Source: an uncultured Bacteroidales bacterium (GTDB lineage Bacteria; Bacteroidota; Bacteroidia; Bacteroidales; Bacteroidaceae). From it: a stretch of DNA of 41,126 bases. Position 1 is the first letter of the stretch. Each line of letters begins with the position of its first letter. Both the position numbers and the translations under genes were made by a program. Below, piece after piece: positions 24,262-32,699 of this stretch. The stretch is taken from contig CALCYA010000085.1 of assembly GCA_937906165.1 (NCBI GenBank), positions 1 to 41,126 of the forward strand. The letters are read 5' to 3'. The notes under the pieces are model-generated. The model ran no database searches and had not been told where the DNA came from. It saw only the letters and a program-made list of their open reading frames with translations.

Positions 24262-24951
24262 TTACTCCAATGCACCATTGTTAGCTGCATTGATCATAGC
24301 CTCGCTTGCATAGAGATAAACCTCTACGCGACGGTTCTCTGCACGGCCGGCAGATGTACCGTTATCTGCGACAGGCTCCTTAGAACCCTTACCGACAACA
24401 CTCTTGATCTGTGTAGGAGCAACACCTGCTGAAAGAAGGTAGTTTGCAACAGAGTTTGCACGGTTAACAGAAAGAGGATCGTTGATCTGGTCAGAGCCTG
24501 TAGAATCGGTGTGACCGAATACTGCAACGTCAGCATCATTGAACTCGATTAGAATCTTCGCGAACTCGGCAAGGTCAGCCTTTGCATTGTTCTTGAGATC
24601 GTACTTGTTGGTATCGAACATAAGACCAGAGTTGAAAGTAACCTTAACGGCTGTAAGGTCATTGGCATCCTTGATTGTCTCAACCTTAGCATTCTCAAGC
24701 TCTGCAGCAGCTGCAGCAGCCTTATCCATTCTCTTGCCGATGATTACACCCGCACCTGTACCAACAGCAGTACCTACAGCGGCACCGATGGCAGTGTTAC
24801 CTGCAAGCTTACCGATGAGAGCACCCAGAGCCGCACCACCTGCAGCACCGATTACACCACCCTTGGCTGTGTTGTTCCAACTTGCGCAACCAGACAATAC
24901 CAGTGCAGAACAAAGCACTACACAAAGTGACTTGATAAAATTCAATTTCAT
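24262..24951 (-). CDS. OmpA-family lipoprotein with glycine-zipper segment
   Basis: This 229-residue protein has lipobox LVLSGC (Cys22). A Gly/Ala-rich glycine-zipper region follows (about 30-75, KGGVIGAAGGAALGALIGKL and VGTAVGTGAGVIIGKRM), then a C-terminal OmpA peptidoglycan-binding domain (about 105-215). That domain has the diagnostic VFGHTDSTGSDQINDPLSVNRANSVANYL pattern, a conserved Asp in HTD, and RAENRRVEVYLY. It probably tethers the outer membrane to peptidoglycan. It has a consensus promoter divergent from proS. Confidence 0.93.
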   Translation of the reverse strand: MKLNFIKSLCVVLCSALVLSGCASWNNTAKGGVIGAAGGAALGALIGKLAGNTAIGAAVGTAVGTGAGVIIGKRMDKAAAAAAELENAKVETIKDANDLTAVKVTFNSGLMFDTNKYDLKNNAKADLAEFAKILIEFNDADVAVFGHTDSTGSDQINDPLSVNRANSVANYLLSAGVAPTQIKSVVGKGSKEPVADNGTSAGRAENRRVEVYLYASEAMINAANNGALE

Positions 24952-24997
24952 AATACAAAATTTTAGATAAATAAATATTTTCTATGCTTACAGGGTA

Positions 24998-25029
24998 CAA
25001 AGTTAATGAACGGAAGTAGATTTTACAAA
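24998..25029 (-). promoter_or_regulatory. Consensus promoter of the OmpA-like lipoprotein gene
   Basis: The minus strand reads TTTG (25026-25029), N20, TAACTTTG (24998-25005), an exact fit. The leader is about 40 nt. Confidence 0.8.
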
Positions 25030-25122
25030 GTTTTTTACAAAATACGCCTTAATCAAACTAAAAAAAAAGGAAAAGCACACATCCTAAATCATAAATAACA
25101 GCAATATGTGAATATATTTTAT

Positions 25123-25130
25123 TATTTTTG
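25123..25130 (+). promoter_or_regulatory. -7 element of proS
   Basis: TATTTTTG fits TAnnTTTG. It is preceded by an A/T-rich run without a clear TTTG -33 box. The leader is about 53 nt. Confidence 0.5.
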
Positions 25131-25189
25131 CAAGAACAAAGATTCACCACGAACTAAAAGACGATAAATAATAGAAAGATAATATTGAT

Positions 25190-26668
25190 ATGGCAGAATT
25201 GAAAGACCTTACCAAACGTAGCGTGAGCTATTCACAGTGGTACAACGACCTTGTACTCAAAGCAGACCTGGCAGAGCAGTCACCTGTAAGAGGCTGTATG
25301 GTAATCAAGCCTTACGGCTACGCTATTTGGGAAAAGATGCAGAGAGTCCTTGACGACATGTTCAAGGAGACCGGACACGTGAACGCTTATTTCCCGTTGC
25401 TTATCCCCAAGTCATTCCTAAGCCGTGAGGCAGAACATGTAGAGGGTTTTGCAAAGGAGTGCGCAGTTGTGACACACTACCGTCTGAAGAATGCCGAGGA
25501 CGGCAGTGGCGTTGTCGTTGACCCCGCGGCTAAACTCGAGGAGGAGATGATTATCCGCCCGACATCGGAGACCATCATATGGAGCTCATACAAGAACTGG
25601 ATACAGTCGTACCGCGACCTGCCCATCAAGATAAACCAGTGGGCAAACGTAATGCGTTGGGAAATGCGCACACGTCTGTTCCTTCGTACAGCCGAGTTCC
25701 TTTGGCAGGAGGGCCACACAGCCCATGCCACACGCGAGGAGGCCGAAGAGGAGGCACGCACAATGCTTCACGTATACAATGACTTTGCCAACAACTACAT
25801 GGCCCTGCCTGTAGTCATGGGTGTAAAGAGCGCCAACGAGCGCTTCGCCGGTGCGCTTGACACATACACAATAGAGGGTATGATGCAGGACGGAAAGGCT
25901 TTGCAGTGCGGAACATCACACTTCCTTGGCCAGAACTTCGCTAAGGCATTCAACGTGCAGTTTGTTGACAAGAACAACAACCTTGAGTACGTTTGGGCTA
26001 CATCTTGGGGCGTTTCTACACGTCTTATGGGTGCTCTCATCATGACACACTCCGATGACAACGGTCTTGTATTGCCTCCGGCACTTGCACCTATCCAGGT
26101 TGTGATTGTCCCTATCTACAAGAATGAGGAGCAGCTCAACGCAATCAAGAGCAAGGTAGACCCTATGATGGCAGAGTTCAAGAAATTAGGCATTTCAGTG
26201 AAGTTCGACGATGCCGACAACAAACGTCCCGGATTCAAGTTCGCAGAGTACGAGCTCAAAGGAGTTCCTGTACGTCTTGTACTCGGTGCACGTGACATCG
26301 AGAACGGCACTATCGAGGTTATGCGCCGTGACACACTCACAAAGGAGACACGCCAACTCGAGGGCATCGTCGAGGGTGTAAAGCAACTGCTCGACGACAT
26401 CCAGAGCAACCTCCACAGCAAGGCTCTTGCCATGCGCGAGGCCAGCACACGCAGCGTGGATACTTACGAGGAGTTCAAGATTGAGATTGAAAAGGGCGGC
26501 TTTATCCTTGCACACTGGGACGGTACACCCGAGACCGAGGAGCAGATAAAGAACGAGACAAAGGCCACCATACGCTGTATACCGTTGGGTTGGGACGAGA
26601 CTCCGGGTACCTGTATGGTAACCGGCAAGCCATCGGCACGCCGTGTACTCTTCGCAAGAGCATATTGA
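25190..26668 (+). CDS. proS: Prolyl-tRNA synthetase, eukaryote/archaeal-like type
   Basis: This 492-residue class II synthetase charges tRNA-Pro. Class II motifs are visible: IIRPTSETIIW, motif 2 RWEMRTRLFLRTAEFLWQEG, and motif 3 region ATSWGVSTRLMGALIMTH. The anticodon-binding domain starts near PIQVVIVPIY. The short form lacks the editing insertion between motifs 2 and 3 found in the typical bacterial ProRS, and the C-terminal segment ends in a Tyr (RAY), as in archaeal-type ProRS. Bacteroidota commonly have this type. A hairpin with T-run follows the stop. Confidence 0.96.
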   Translation: MAELKDLTKRSVSYSQWYNDLVLKADLAEQSPVRGCMVIKPYGYAIWEKMQRVLDDMFKETGHVNAYFPLLIPKSFLSREAEHVEGFAKECAVVTHYRLKNAEDGSGVVVDPAAKLEEEMIIRPTSETIIWSSYKNWIQSYRDLPIKINQWANVMRWEMRTRLFLRTAEFLWQEGHTAHATREEAEEEARTMLHVYNDFANNYMALPVVMGVKSANERFAGALDTYTIEGMMQDGKALQCGTSHFLGQNFAKAFNVQFVDKNNNLEYVWATSWGVSTRLMGALIMTHSDDNGLVLPPALAPIQVVIVPIYKNEEQLNAIKSKVDPMMAEFKKLGISVKFDDADNKRPGFKFAEYELKGVPVRLVLGARDIENGTIEVMRRDTLTKETRQLEGIVEGVKQLLDDIQSNLHSKALAMREASTRSVDTYEEFKIEIEKGGFILAHWDGTPETEEQIKNETKATIRCIPLGWDETPGTCMVTGKPSARRVLFARAY

Positions 26669-26684
26669 TACCATTACGGGATTT

Positions 26685-26719
26685 AAGTGAGTGCATCCGC
26701 CATGCGGAGTCACTCACTT
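26685..26719 (+). terminator. Intrinsic terminator of proS
   Basis: The arms AAGTGAGTG and CACTCACTT pair perfectly. An inner TCCGC/GCGGA stem closes on CAT after a 2-nt mismatch. TTGTTTTTAT follows, a good U-tract for the plus strand. Confidence 0.8.
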
Positions 26720-26742
26720 GTTTTTATACAATAACAGAACTC

Positions 26743-28506
26743 ATGCAATACGCAATTACAGCCATATTTCTGTGGGGTATAAGTTTCATTATATATGTAA
26801 CCTGCAACAAAGGCCTCCCGCGCAACTGCATAAGACAGCAGTTCCGCCGATACCTGATAGCAAGCATAATATCCTCAATACCGGCCACAGTAACAGATAC
26901 CGACATAAATCAGGCTGCAATAATGGCAGCGCTGCTGACCTCAGTCGCATGGATTGTCACATACCCCCTACTGTACCACCTCGGGAACAGGAAGACATTG
27001 ACAGAGTATGACAACCAGATAGACCCCGCATTCGGAATATATCTTTACGGTCTGCTGTCGGGATTGCTCGTAACGGTACCTTATTCAGTATACGCTGTCG
27101 CCCTTATGGAGACAGCACTTATTGCAGTACCGGCGACGCTCTGGGGCTATTACTTCCTATCGGGAGAATGCGTCGACATCAATGACATGAAAACCCTGCA
27201 ACAGACACACAAGAACGAGGTGATAGAGTTCTTCGTGTCATGGAAAGCCCGTTTTGCAGTTATAGGCATTGTGGCTCTTGTTGCACTGTTCGTTTCAATG
27301 AGTATTGCCACTGAATTTACAGCCGACAATAAGGAGTGGTGGCAAACTGCAACTGCAGCAACAGCTACACTATTCATTGCGGTATACGTGTGGAAACCCG
27401 GAAGAGGACTATTCCACAGAACAGGTATTGCAGTACTCTACCGTTCGGTAAAAGAGTATGTGGAGCAGAACAAGAGATACAAGAACAAGGCAGAAGAGCG
27501 CATCAAGAGCCTTGATGTAACACCATTGGCACCACCGTTCAAAAAACCGTCGACCATAATGCTTGTCCTTGGTGAGTCGGCCACACGCGACTATATGAGC
27601 GCATTCAGCAACACGAAGGAGGACACCACCCCATGGATGCGCACCATGCTCGAAGACAAGACACACTGCACAGCCTTCCCCAACGCATACAGTTGCCACG
27701 TGCGCACGGTACAGGTTCTTGAAAAGTCACTCACCGAATTCAACCAGTACGACGGTGGCGAGTTCTTCACATCATGCTCCATTGTAGACGTAGCACACAA
27801 GTTAGGGATGAAGGTGCACTGGTACAGCAACCAAGGCTATGTGGGAGATGTCGACACTCCTGTAACACTGGTCGCAAACACCTCGGACGTCGCAAAATGG
27901 ACACTACAGGAGAAAGAGAACAAAAAAACACCTTATGACGAAGTGTTGCTCGATTATCTTGACGAGGTAGACCCCACAAAAGACAACTTCCTTGTGATTC
28001 ACCTGAAGGGTAACCATTTCAATTTCATAAACCGCTACCCTGAGAACTGCCGCGTATGGGGAAAAGCCGAGGACTATGACAACGTGACTGAGTACAACAA
28101 CTCGCTGCACTACACAGACGCGACAATCAAGAAGTTCTTTGAATACGCCAAAGAACGGCTTAATCTGCAGGCTATGGTGTATATGTCCGACCACGGCTGC
28201 ACACCGACGAACTCACGCCGACGTGTACCCAGCGATTTTGTCAATTCACGCGTGCCCTTGATGACCTGGCTGAGCGACGAATACATCGCCACACACCCTG
28301 AAAGGGCAGCCGCCCTCAGGAACAACAGCGGCAAATACTGGACAAACGACCTCTTCTACGAGCTCATGTGCGGTATATTCGACATTGGGAGCAACCACTT
28401 CAAACCTGAGAACTCACTTGCATACGACGAGTACTGCCATACAAGGGAGAACCTTACAATAATGGAAGGAGAGATCAAGTTGACAGAAGACAAAGGTATA
28501 AACTGA
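26743..28506 (+). CDS. Sulfatase-fold phosphoethanolamine-transferase-like membrane enzyme
   Basis: From ATG 26743 this is 587 residues. The N-terminal 240 residues are hydrophobic with about five to six membrane helices, including FLWGISFIIYVTC and LLTSVAWIVTYPLLYHL. The C-terminal domain is a periplasmic alkaline-phosphatase/sulfatase fold with metal-site motif MLVLGESATRDYMSAF (Gly277-Glu278-Ser279-Ala280-Thr281) and the late MSDHGC (Asp483-His484). This layout matches EptA/CptA/OpgE-type transferases that move phosphoethanolamine from phosphatidylethanolamine to lipid A core or glycans. The nucleophile could be Ser279 or Thr281. The extended reading from 26590 overlaps proS and its terminator and was rejected. 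No clear promoter lies between the proS terminator and the ATG. Confidence 0.85.
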   Translation: MQYAITAIFLWGISFIIYVTCNKGLPRNCIRQQFRRYLIASIISSIPATVTDTDINQAAIMAALLTSVAWIVTYPLLYHLGNRKTLTEYDNQIDPAFGIYLYGLLSGLLVTVPYSVYAVALMETALIAVPATLWGYYFLSGECVDINDMKTLQQTHKNEVIEFFVSWKARFAVIGIVALVALFVSMSIATEFTADNKEWWQTATAATATLFIAVYVWKPGRGLFHRTGIAVLYRSVKEYVEQNKRYKNKAEERIKSLDVTPLAPPFKKPSTIMLVLGESATRDYMSAFSNTKEDTTPWMRTMLEDKTHCTAFPNAYSCHVRTVQVLEKSLTEFNQYDGGEFFTSCSIVDVAHKLGMKVHWYSNQGYVGDVDTPVTLVANTSDVAKWTLQEKENKKTPYDEVLLDYLDEVDPTKDNFLVIHLKGNHFNFINRYPENCRVWGKAEDYDNVTEYNNSLHYTDATIKKFFEYAKERLNLQAMVYMSDHGCTPTNSRRRVPSDFVNSRVPLMTWLSDEYIATHPERAAALRNNSGKYWTNDLFYELMCGIFDIGSNHFKPENSLAYDEYCHTRENLTIMEGEIKLTEDKGIN

Positions 28507-28532
28507 GTGAATATATTTTTCAGCAGTAAAGT

Positions 28533-28586
28533 TTGACATGACAAAAGAACGACGTGGCTTTCCACGTCGTTCTTTTGTCATGTCAA
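28533..28586. terminator. Perfect 25-bp hairpin, bidirectional terminator between the PEtN-transferase and GT10 genes
   Basis: The 25-base arms (left begins TTGACATGACAAAAGAACGA) are exact complements with loop CTTT. The GT10 stop codon (28583-28585) lies in the outer end of the right arm. It is the longest stem in the window. Confidence 0.9.
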
Positions 28587-29623
28587 TACAATGAATTCTT
28601 ATTGAACAACCGATGGAAGAAGCGGCGCACCTTGAAGATGTTGCGTCTTACCATATAATTGTACACATTGTGTAGGCTATGCATTGACTTGCAGGGTTTA
28701 ACAGTAACCTTGCGACGTGGCAAGGAAGGGTCCATCCCGTCCATTATACGTGCAAGATAGTTGAACAGGTTATACTCATCGAGCACCTTATCCTTACACT
28801 CCTTGAGCAATGGTTTGGCCTTCTCGTATGCATCGTTCGCCAGCAATTCGTCAATAACCTTCACTGAACCTTCGAAGTCATTGATATCTATTGTACTGTA
28901 TGAGCCCTCGGGGAAATATTCATTGATGTTCGTGCAACCGTAATATATCGGGTAGGACTCACAGATGAAACTGTCAGAGAGTTTCTCGGTCCAATAATAT
29001 TTAGCCCTTGAGTTCTCTATTACAATATGGTATTTGTAAGGGTTTACTACATCACATTTGTCCTCAAAGCCATTGTAGCCTCGGCCGAAGATATCTATCT
29101 TGTCGCCGTAACGTTCCTTCAGACGCTCCACGAAACGTATCCTGTCGACGTGGCCCTTTGTAAAGGCCTTTGTTGAGCTGACAACTGAAATGAGTTTTGT
29201 TTTTCGGGGAGTGGGAGCAGCCTTGAGGTAGTCATAGTCCTTTATTGGGGATGGACGGCCTTTGGCATCGAAACGCACACCTGCAAACCAGAAGATTATG
29301 GCAGGAGTGAACTTGACATTCCTGTGTTTGAGATTCTCCTGACATGAGCACACAAGTCCGAACTGTTTGCAATAGTCACGCGGATAAGCAAGCACGGAAT
29401 ATGGTTCACTTGTGGTGAGGATAAGATTCTCTGGCGCGACATTGAAAGTAAGAGGTTTCTTGAATGACTTTCCTCTGACTATCACAAAATCAGGGTCTTC
29501 GATCTTCTCGTTGACATAGAACTGATATTTCCCGCAACTCGAGACACCCTTACGCCCCTTTGTCTGGGACAATATCCAGCGGCCGCTATCTTTTGCGCCG
29601 CTAATGAGTAAAACCTTATACAT
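28583..29623 (-). CDS. GT10-family (alpha-1,3-fucosyltransferase-like) glycosyltransferase
   Basis: From ATG 29623 this is 346 residues. The C-terminal half carries the GT10 signature YHIVIENSRAKYYWTEKLSD, followed by FICESYPIYYGCTNINEYFP. It matches the acidic ENS and TEKL donor-site pattern of GDP-fucose transferases. DIFGRGYNGFEDK and a basic C-terminal tail (MVRRNIFKVRRFFHRLF) suggest peripheral membrane attachment. The natural product may be a fucosylated lipooligosaccharide or capsule, but the acceptor cannot be told. The ATG overlaps the acyltransferase stop by 8 bp (ATGTATAA), so the two are translationally coupled. A start at 29635 is possible but overlaps more. Confidence 0.88.
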   Translation of the reverse strand: MYKVLLISGAKDSGRWILSQTKGRKGVSSCGKYQFYVNEKIEDPDFVIVRGKSFKKPLTFNVAPENLILTTSEPYSVLAYPRDYCKQFGLVCSCQENLKHRNVKFTPAIIFWFAGVRFDAKGRPSPIKDYDYLKAAPTPRKTKLISVVSSTKAFTKGHVDRIRFVERLKERYGDKIDIFGRGYNGFEDKCDVVNPYKYHIVIENSRAKYYWTEKLSDSFICESYPIYYGCTNINEYFPEGSYSTIDINDFEGSVKVIDELLANDAYEKAKPLLKECKDKVLDEYNLFNYLARIMDGMDPSLPRRKVTVKPCKSMHSLHNVYNYMVRRNIFKVRRFFHRLFNKNSLY

Positions 29624-30569
29624 TTTTCTTTGCATTTTCTACCAACCTCTTGCGATCCTCGACACGCTTTGCCTCACGCCTTGCATAACCCTCCCTGGTA
29701 CGTTTCCAACGCTTGTGGGTCCAGAGCCACAGTTCAGGAGTCTGGCGTATGTTGTCCGACAACATCCTGTAATATATGTTCGTTGCCTCGAACTCAGGCA
29801 ACAGAGCCGCATCATCGGCATACGGAATTATACGCATCATATAGTGGCCTCGCTTCACACGCTCGAAGTGTGCATAGAAAAGAGCTGCATGGGTGCGGCG
29901 GGCAATCTTCTCGGTACCGGTAAAGACCGGTGTGTCACGGTGAAAGAAATCGAGCCAATGGTTTATGGACTCCCATGTAGGCACCTGGTCGGCAATAAAT
30001 CCTATCACATATTTCTTATTATTCTTGCCTATTTCCATAATCCGTCGCAAGGTGTTTGCCATACTTATGGATTCTGTACCGTACTGCTCGCGCATCTTCT
30101 TCACCAACGCATCGAAGCGCCCGTTCTCAAGCGGATGGTATATTGCACCAACCACAGTATCGTCCCTTTTCAAATGCAATGTGATGGAAGTGACATACTC
30201 CCAATTGAAGAAGTGGCCCATATACAGCGCACATGACTGACCGCGGTCAAGCGCTGCCTGGAAATGCTCGAGTCCCTCGATTTTCATATACTCCTTCACC
30301 TTCTCCTCGCTCATCCCGTAGTACTTTATCATCTCCATGAAATAGTCGCACAAAGAACGGTAGAATTTCTTTTCTATCCTCTTGATTTCATCAAGTGACT
30401 TCTCGGGAAATGACTTCACAAGGTTATCACGCACCACTTTGCGGCGATAACGTGCAATATGATATATTGGATAATAAAGAAGTGTTGAAAGGAAATGCAG
30501 GAAAGGCATCGGCAGTCTGTTAAGCACAAACAGGATAGCTACGGTAATATAATACATCACAGTTTTCAT
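29616..30569 (-). CDS. LpxL/HtrB-family lysophospholipid or lipid A acyltransferase
   Basis: This 317-residue inner-membrane-anchored enzyme starts with an N-terminal hydrophobic segment (YYITVAILFVLNRL). It has the HX4(D/E) acyltransferase motif as HFFNWE (His119, Glu124), with family segments VIGFIADQVPTWE and WLWTHKRWKRTREG. Related proteins add secondary acyl chains to lipid A; in Bacteroidota some members instead make other acylated lipids. It lies 24 bp downstream of tRNA-Arg with no promoter between them, and overlaps the GT10 gene by 8 bp, suggesting one transcript that modifies the same surface lipid. Confidence 0.9.
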   Translation of the reverse strand: MKTVMYYITVAILFVLNRLPMPFLHFLSTLLYYPIYHIARYRRKVVRDNLVKSFPEKSLDEIKRIEKKFYRSLCDYFMEMIKYYGMSEEKVKEYMKIEGLEHFQAALDRGQSCALYMGHFFNWEYVTSITLHLKRDDTVVGAIYHPLENGRFDALVKKMREQYGTESISMANTLRRIMEIGKNNKKYVIGFIADQVPTWESINHWLDFFHRDTPVFTGTEKIARRTHAALFYAHFERVKRGHYMMRIIPYADDAALLPEFEATNIYYRMLSDNIRQTPELWLWTHKRWKRTREGYARREAKRVEDRKRLVENAKKNV

Positions 30570-30593
30570 AGTGACACTCTTTACAATAAAAGG

Positions 30594-30667
30594 TGATCCC
30601 GGTGGGATTCAAACCCACGACCTTCAGAACCGGAATCTGACGCTCTATTCAGCTAAGCTACGGGACC
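30594..30667 (-). tRNA. tRNA-Arg (anticodon CCG)
   Basis: The minus strand folds into a 74-nt cloverleaf. The acceptor stem GGTCCCG pairs with CGGGATC through one G-T pair. The anticodon stem TCAGA/TCTGA holds loop TTCCGGT, so the anticodon is CCG, reading CGG arginine codons. The T arm contains GTGGGTTTGAATCCCAC. The discriminator base is A and the 3' CCA is not encoded in full (CCT follows). The acyltransferase gene begins 24 bp downstream on the same strand. Confidence 0.95.
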
Positions 30668-30683
30668 ATCGTTTTTACGGTCG

Positions 30684-30713
30684 CTAAGATACAAAAAATT
30701 ACCGACATACAAT
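30684..30713 (-). promoter_or_regulatory. Probable promoter for tRNA-Arg and the acyltransferase-GT10 genes
   Basis: ATTG (30710-30713), N18, TATCTTAG (30684-30691) approximates TTTG-N18-21-TAnnTTTG and would start transcription about 10-15 nt before the tRNA. Neither box is perfect. Confidence 0.45.
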
Positions 30714-30793
30714 TGCCATAATGACAAAAAAGGAGGAACAGACCTGTTTTTCAGGACACAAGACAAAGTTATTGTCAAACCGACCGCCATTTA

Positions 30794-30825
30794 CTTGCAT
30801 ATTGTATTTTATTATCATACATTTG
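30794..30825 (+). promoter_or_regulatory. Promoter of asnA-ung
   Basis: TACATTTG (30818-30825) fits TAnnTTTG exactly. CTTG (30794-30797), one base off TTTG, sits 20 bp upstream. The predicted leader is about 80 nt, with no obvious structure. Confidence 0.65.
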
Positions 30826-30912
30826 CATAAATCTTGCAAACAAACCAAATAGAATACCATCAATTTTGCAAGACACATCAAAAATATCAACGACAAATTG
30901 TCAAAACCGAAC

Positions 30913-31950
30913 ATGAAACTATACAGACTTACATCGGAATACAAGCCCTTGCTTGACCTCAAGCAGACAGAGCTTGCCATAAAGCAGATTAAAGAGGTAT
31001 TCCAGCTGAACCTGTCATCAACACTGCGTCTGAGACGCGTGACTGCACCGTTGTTCGTGCTTCAGGGCACTGGACTCAACGATGACCTCAACGGCTATGA
31101 GAATGCTGTGAGCTTCCCCATCCAGGACATGAACGGCGCAGTAGCCGAGGTTGTACACTCCCTTGCTAAGTGGAAACGCGTAACTCTTGCCGAGTACAGC
31201 ATTGCCCAAGGCTTTGGTATATACACCGACATGAACGCCATACGCGCACACGAGGAGCTTGACAACCTGCACTCGCTCTACGTTGACCAGTGGGACTGGG
31301 AGCGCGTGATTTCCGGCAGTGAGCGTACAGTAAAGTTCCTCAAGCAGATTGTAAATGACATATACTCGGCGATACTGCACACAGAGTTCACCTTGAGCGA
31401 GAACTATCCCGAACTGCAGCCGTCATTGCCCGAGAAAGTAGAATTCATCCACAGCGAGGAGTTGCGCCGCCGCTACCCCACCCTCACTGCCAAAGAGCGC
31501 GAGGAGGCCTTCACAAAAGAGTATGGTGCAGTATTCATCATAGGTATCGGCGAGAAGCTCGGTGACGGTACTCCGCACGACAACCGAGCACCCGACTACG
31601 ATGACTACAGCACCCTCAACGAGGACGGTTTCAATGGACTCAACGGAGACCTGCTGATATGGAGCGACCTGCTTGGCAAGGCTGTAGAGCTCTCATCAAT
31701 GGGAATACGAGTTGACAAGGAGGCATTGCTACGCCAGCTCAAGCAATCGGGGAAGGAGGAGCGCAAGGGACTCTATTTCCACCGTCGTCTGCTTGCCGAC
31801 GAACTGCCGTTGAGCATTGGAGGAGGTATCGGGCAGTCACGTCTATGTATGCTGCTGTTAAAGAAGGCTCATATAGGCGAAATCCAATCAAGCATCTGGC
31901 CCGAGGAGATGAGAGAACAGTGCAGACAGATGAATATTCCTATTATATAA
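30913..31950 (+). CDS. asnA: Aspartate--ammonia ligase (asparagine synthetase A)
   Basis: This 345-residue cytosolic enzyme makes asparagine from aspartate and ammonia and is related in fold to class II AspRS. Characteristic stretches are RVTAPLFVLQGTGLNDDLNG, the WKRVTLAEY segment, SLYVDQWDWERVI, DYDDYSTLNEDGFNGLNGDL and the closing GGGIGQSRLCMLLL. An in-frame TTG at 30898 is possible, but ATG 30913 starts with the usual AsnA N-terminus. It is followed 18 bp later by ung, with which it is probably co-transcribed. Confidence 0.96.
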   Translation: MKLYRLTSEYKPLLDLKQTELAIKQIKEVFQLNLSSTLRLRRVTAPLFVLQGTGLNDDLNGYENAVSFPIQDMNGAVAEVVHSLAKWKRVTLAEYSIAQGFGIYTDMNAIRAHEELDNLHSLYVDQWDWERVISGSERTVKFLKQIVNDIYSAILHTEFTLSENYPELQPSLPEKVEFIHSEELRRRYPTLTAKEREEAFTKEYGAVFIIGIGEKLGDGTPHDNRAPDYDDYSTLNEDGFNGLNGDLLIWSDLLGKAVELSSMGIRVDKEALLRQLKQSGKEERKGLYFHRRLLADELPLSIGGGIGQSRLCMLLLKKAHIGEIQSSIWPEEMREQCRQMNIPII

Positions 31951-31968
31951 TAATATATAACAAACAAT

Positions 31969-32634
31969 ATGGATGTAAGGATAGACGCAAGCTGGAAAGA
32001 GGTTTTGCAGAAAGAGTTCGAAAAGGATTACTTTACAAGGCTCACATCCTTTGTAAGGGAGGAATATGCCGGGACAACACCTATATACCCGCCTGCAAAG
32101 CTCATCTTCAACGCCTTTGACCACTGTCCGTTCAACGAGGTAAAAGTCGTCATATTGGGACAAGATCCTTACCATGGTGTGGGGCAAGCAAACGGACTAT
32201 GTTTCTCGGTAAACAAAGGAGTGGCTTTTCCACCGTCACTGATGAATATCTTCAAAGAGATACAGAGTGACCTTGGCACCCCCATTCCACAAGACGGAGA
32301 CCTTACACGCTGGAGTGACCAGGGCGTATTGCTTCTCAATGCCACACTTACCGTACGCGCCTCACAGGCAGGTTCGCACCAGAAACGCGGTTGGGAGGAG
32401 TTCACTGATGCAGCCATACGCGAGCTTGCCGAGCGTAGAGAAAACATTGTCTTCATCCTCTGGGGCAGCTATGCCCAGAAGAAAGGCGCATTCATTGACC
32501 GCAACAGACACCTGGTACTCACATCCCCGCATCCATCACCGCTGTCTGCCTACCAGGGATTCTTCGGGAATCACCATTTCAGCAGGGCCAACAGATACCT
32601 TGCCGAGCATGGAAAGAAAGAGATCATATGGTAA
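31969..32634 (+). CDS. ung: Uracil-DNA glycosylase, family 1
   Basis: This 221-residue base-excision repair enzyme removes uracil from DNA. The catalytic water-activating loop GQDPYHG is at 64-70 (Asp66), followed by LLLNATLTV. The leucine loop HPSPLSAYQGFFG begins at His188. Length and motif spacing are those of UDG family 1. It is the second gene of the asnA transcript and ends at a bidirectional terminator facing lptD. Confidence 0.97.
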   Translation: MDVRIDASWKEVLQKEFEKDYFTRLTSFVREEYAGTTPIYPPAKLIFNAFDHCPFNEVKVVILGQDPYHGVGQANGLCFSVNKGVAFPPSLMNIFKEIQSDLGTPIPQDGDLTRWSDQGVLLLNATLTVRASQAGSHQKRGWEEFTDAAIRELAERRENIVFILWGSYAQKKGAFIDRNRHLVLTSPHPSPLSAYQGFFGNHHFSRANRYLAEHGKKEIIW

Positions 32635-32637
32635 AGA

Positions 32638-32677
32638 AACAACAGGGTTCGCTTCAACCGAAGCGAACCCTGTTGTT
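32638..32677. terminator. Bidirectional terminator between ung and lptD
   Basis: A perfect 18-bp stem (arm AACAACAGGGTTCGCTTC) with an AACC loop sits between convergent genes, 3 bp after the ung stop codon. Confidence 0.88.
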
Positions 32678-32699
32678 CAATATACCTGCATTATCCGAA

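Noticed and set aside
26590..26742. Upstream extension of the phosphoethanolamine-transferase-like gene into proS
   Set aside because: It would overlap proS coding sequence in another frame and run through the proS terminator hairpin; ATG 26743 starts at the first membrane helix.
30594..30667. tRNA-Arg as an attachment site of an integrated element
   Set aside because: No integrase gene and no repeated tRNA 3' segment is seen nearby; the flanking genes are ordinary.
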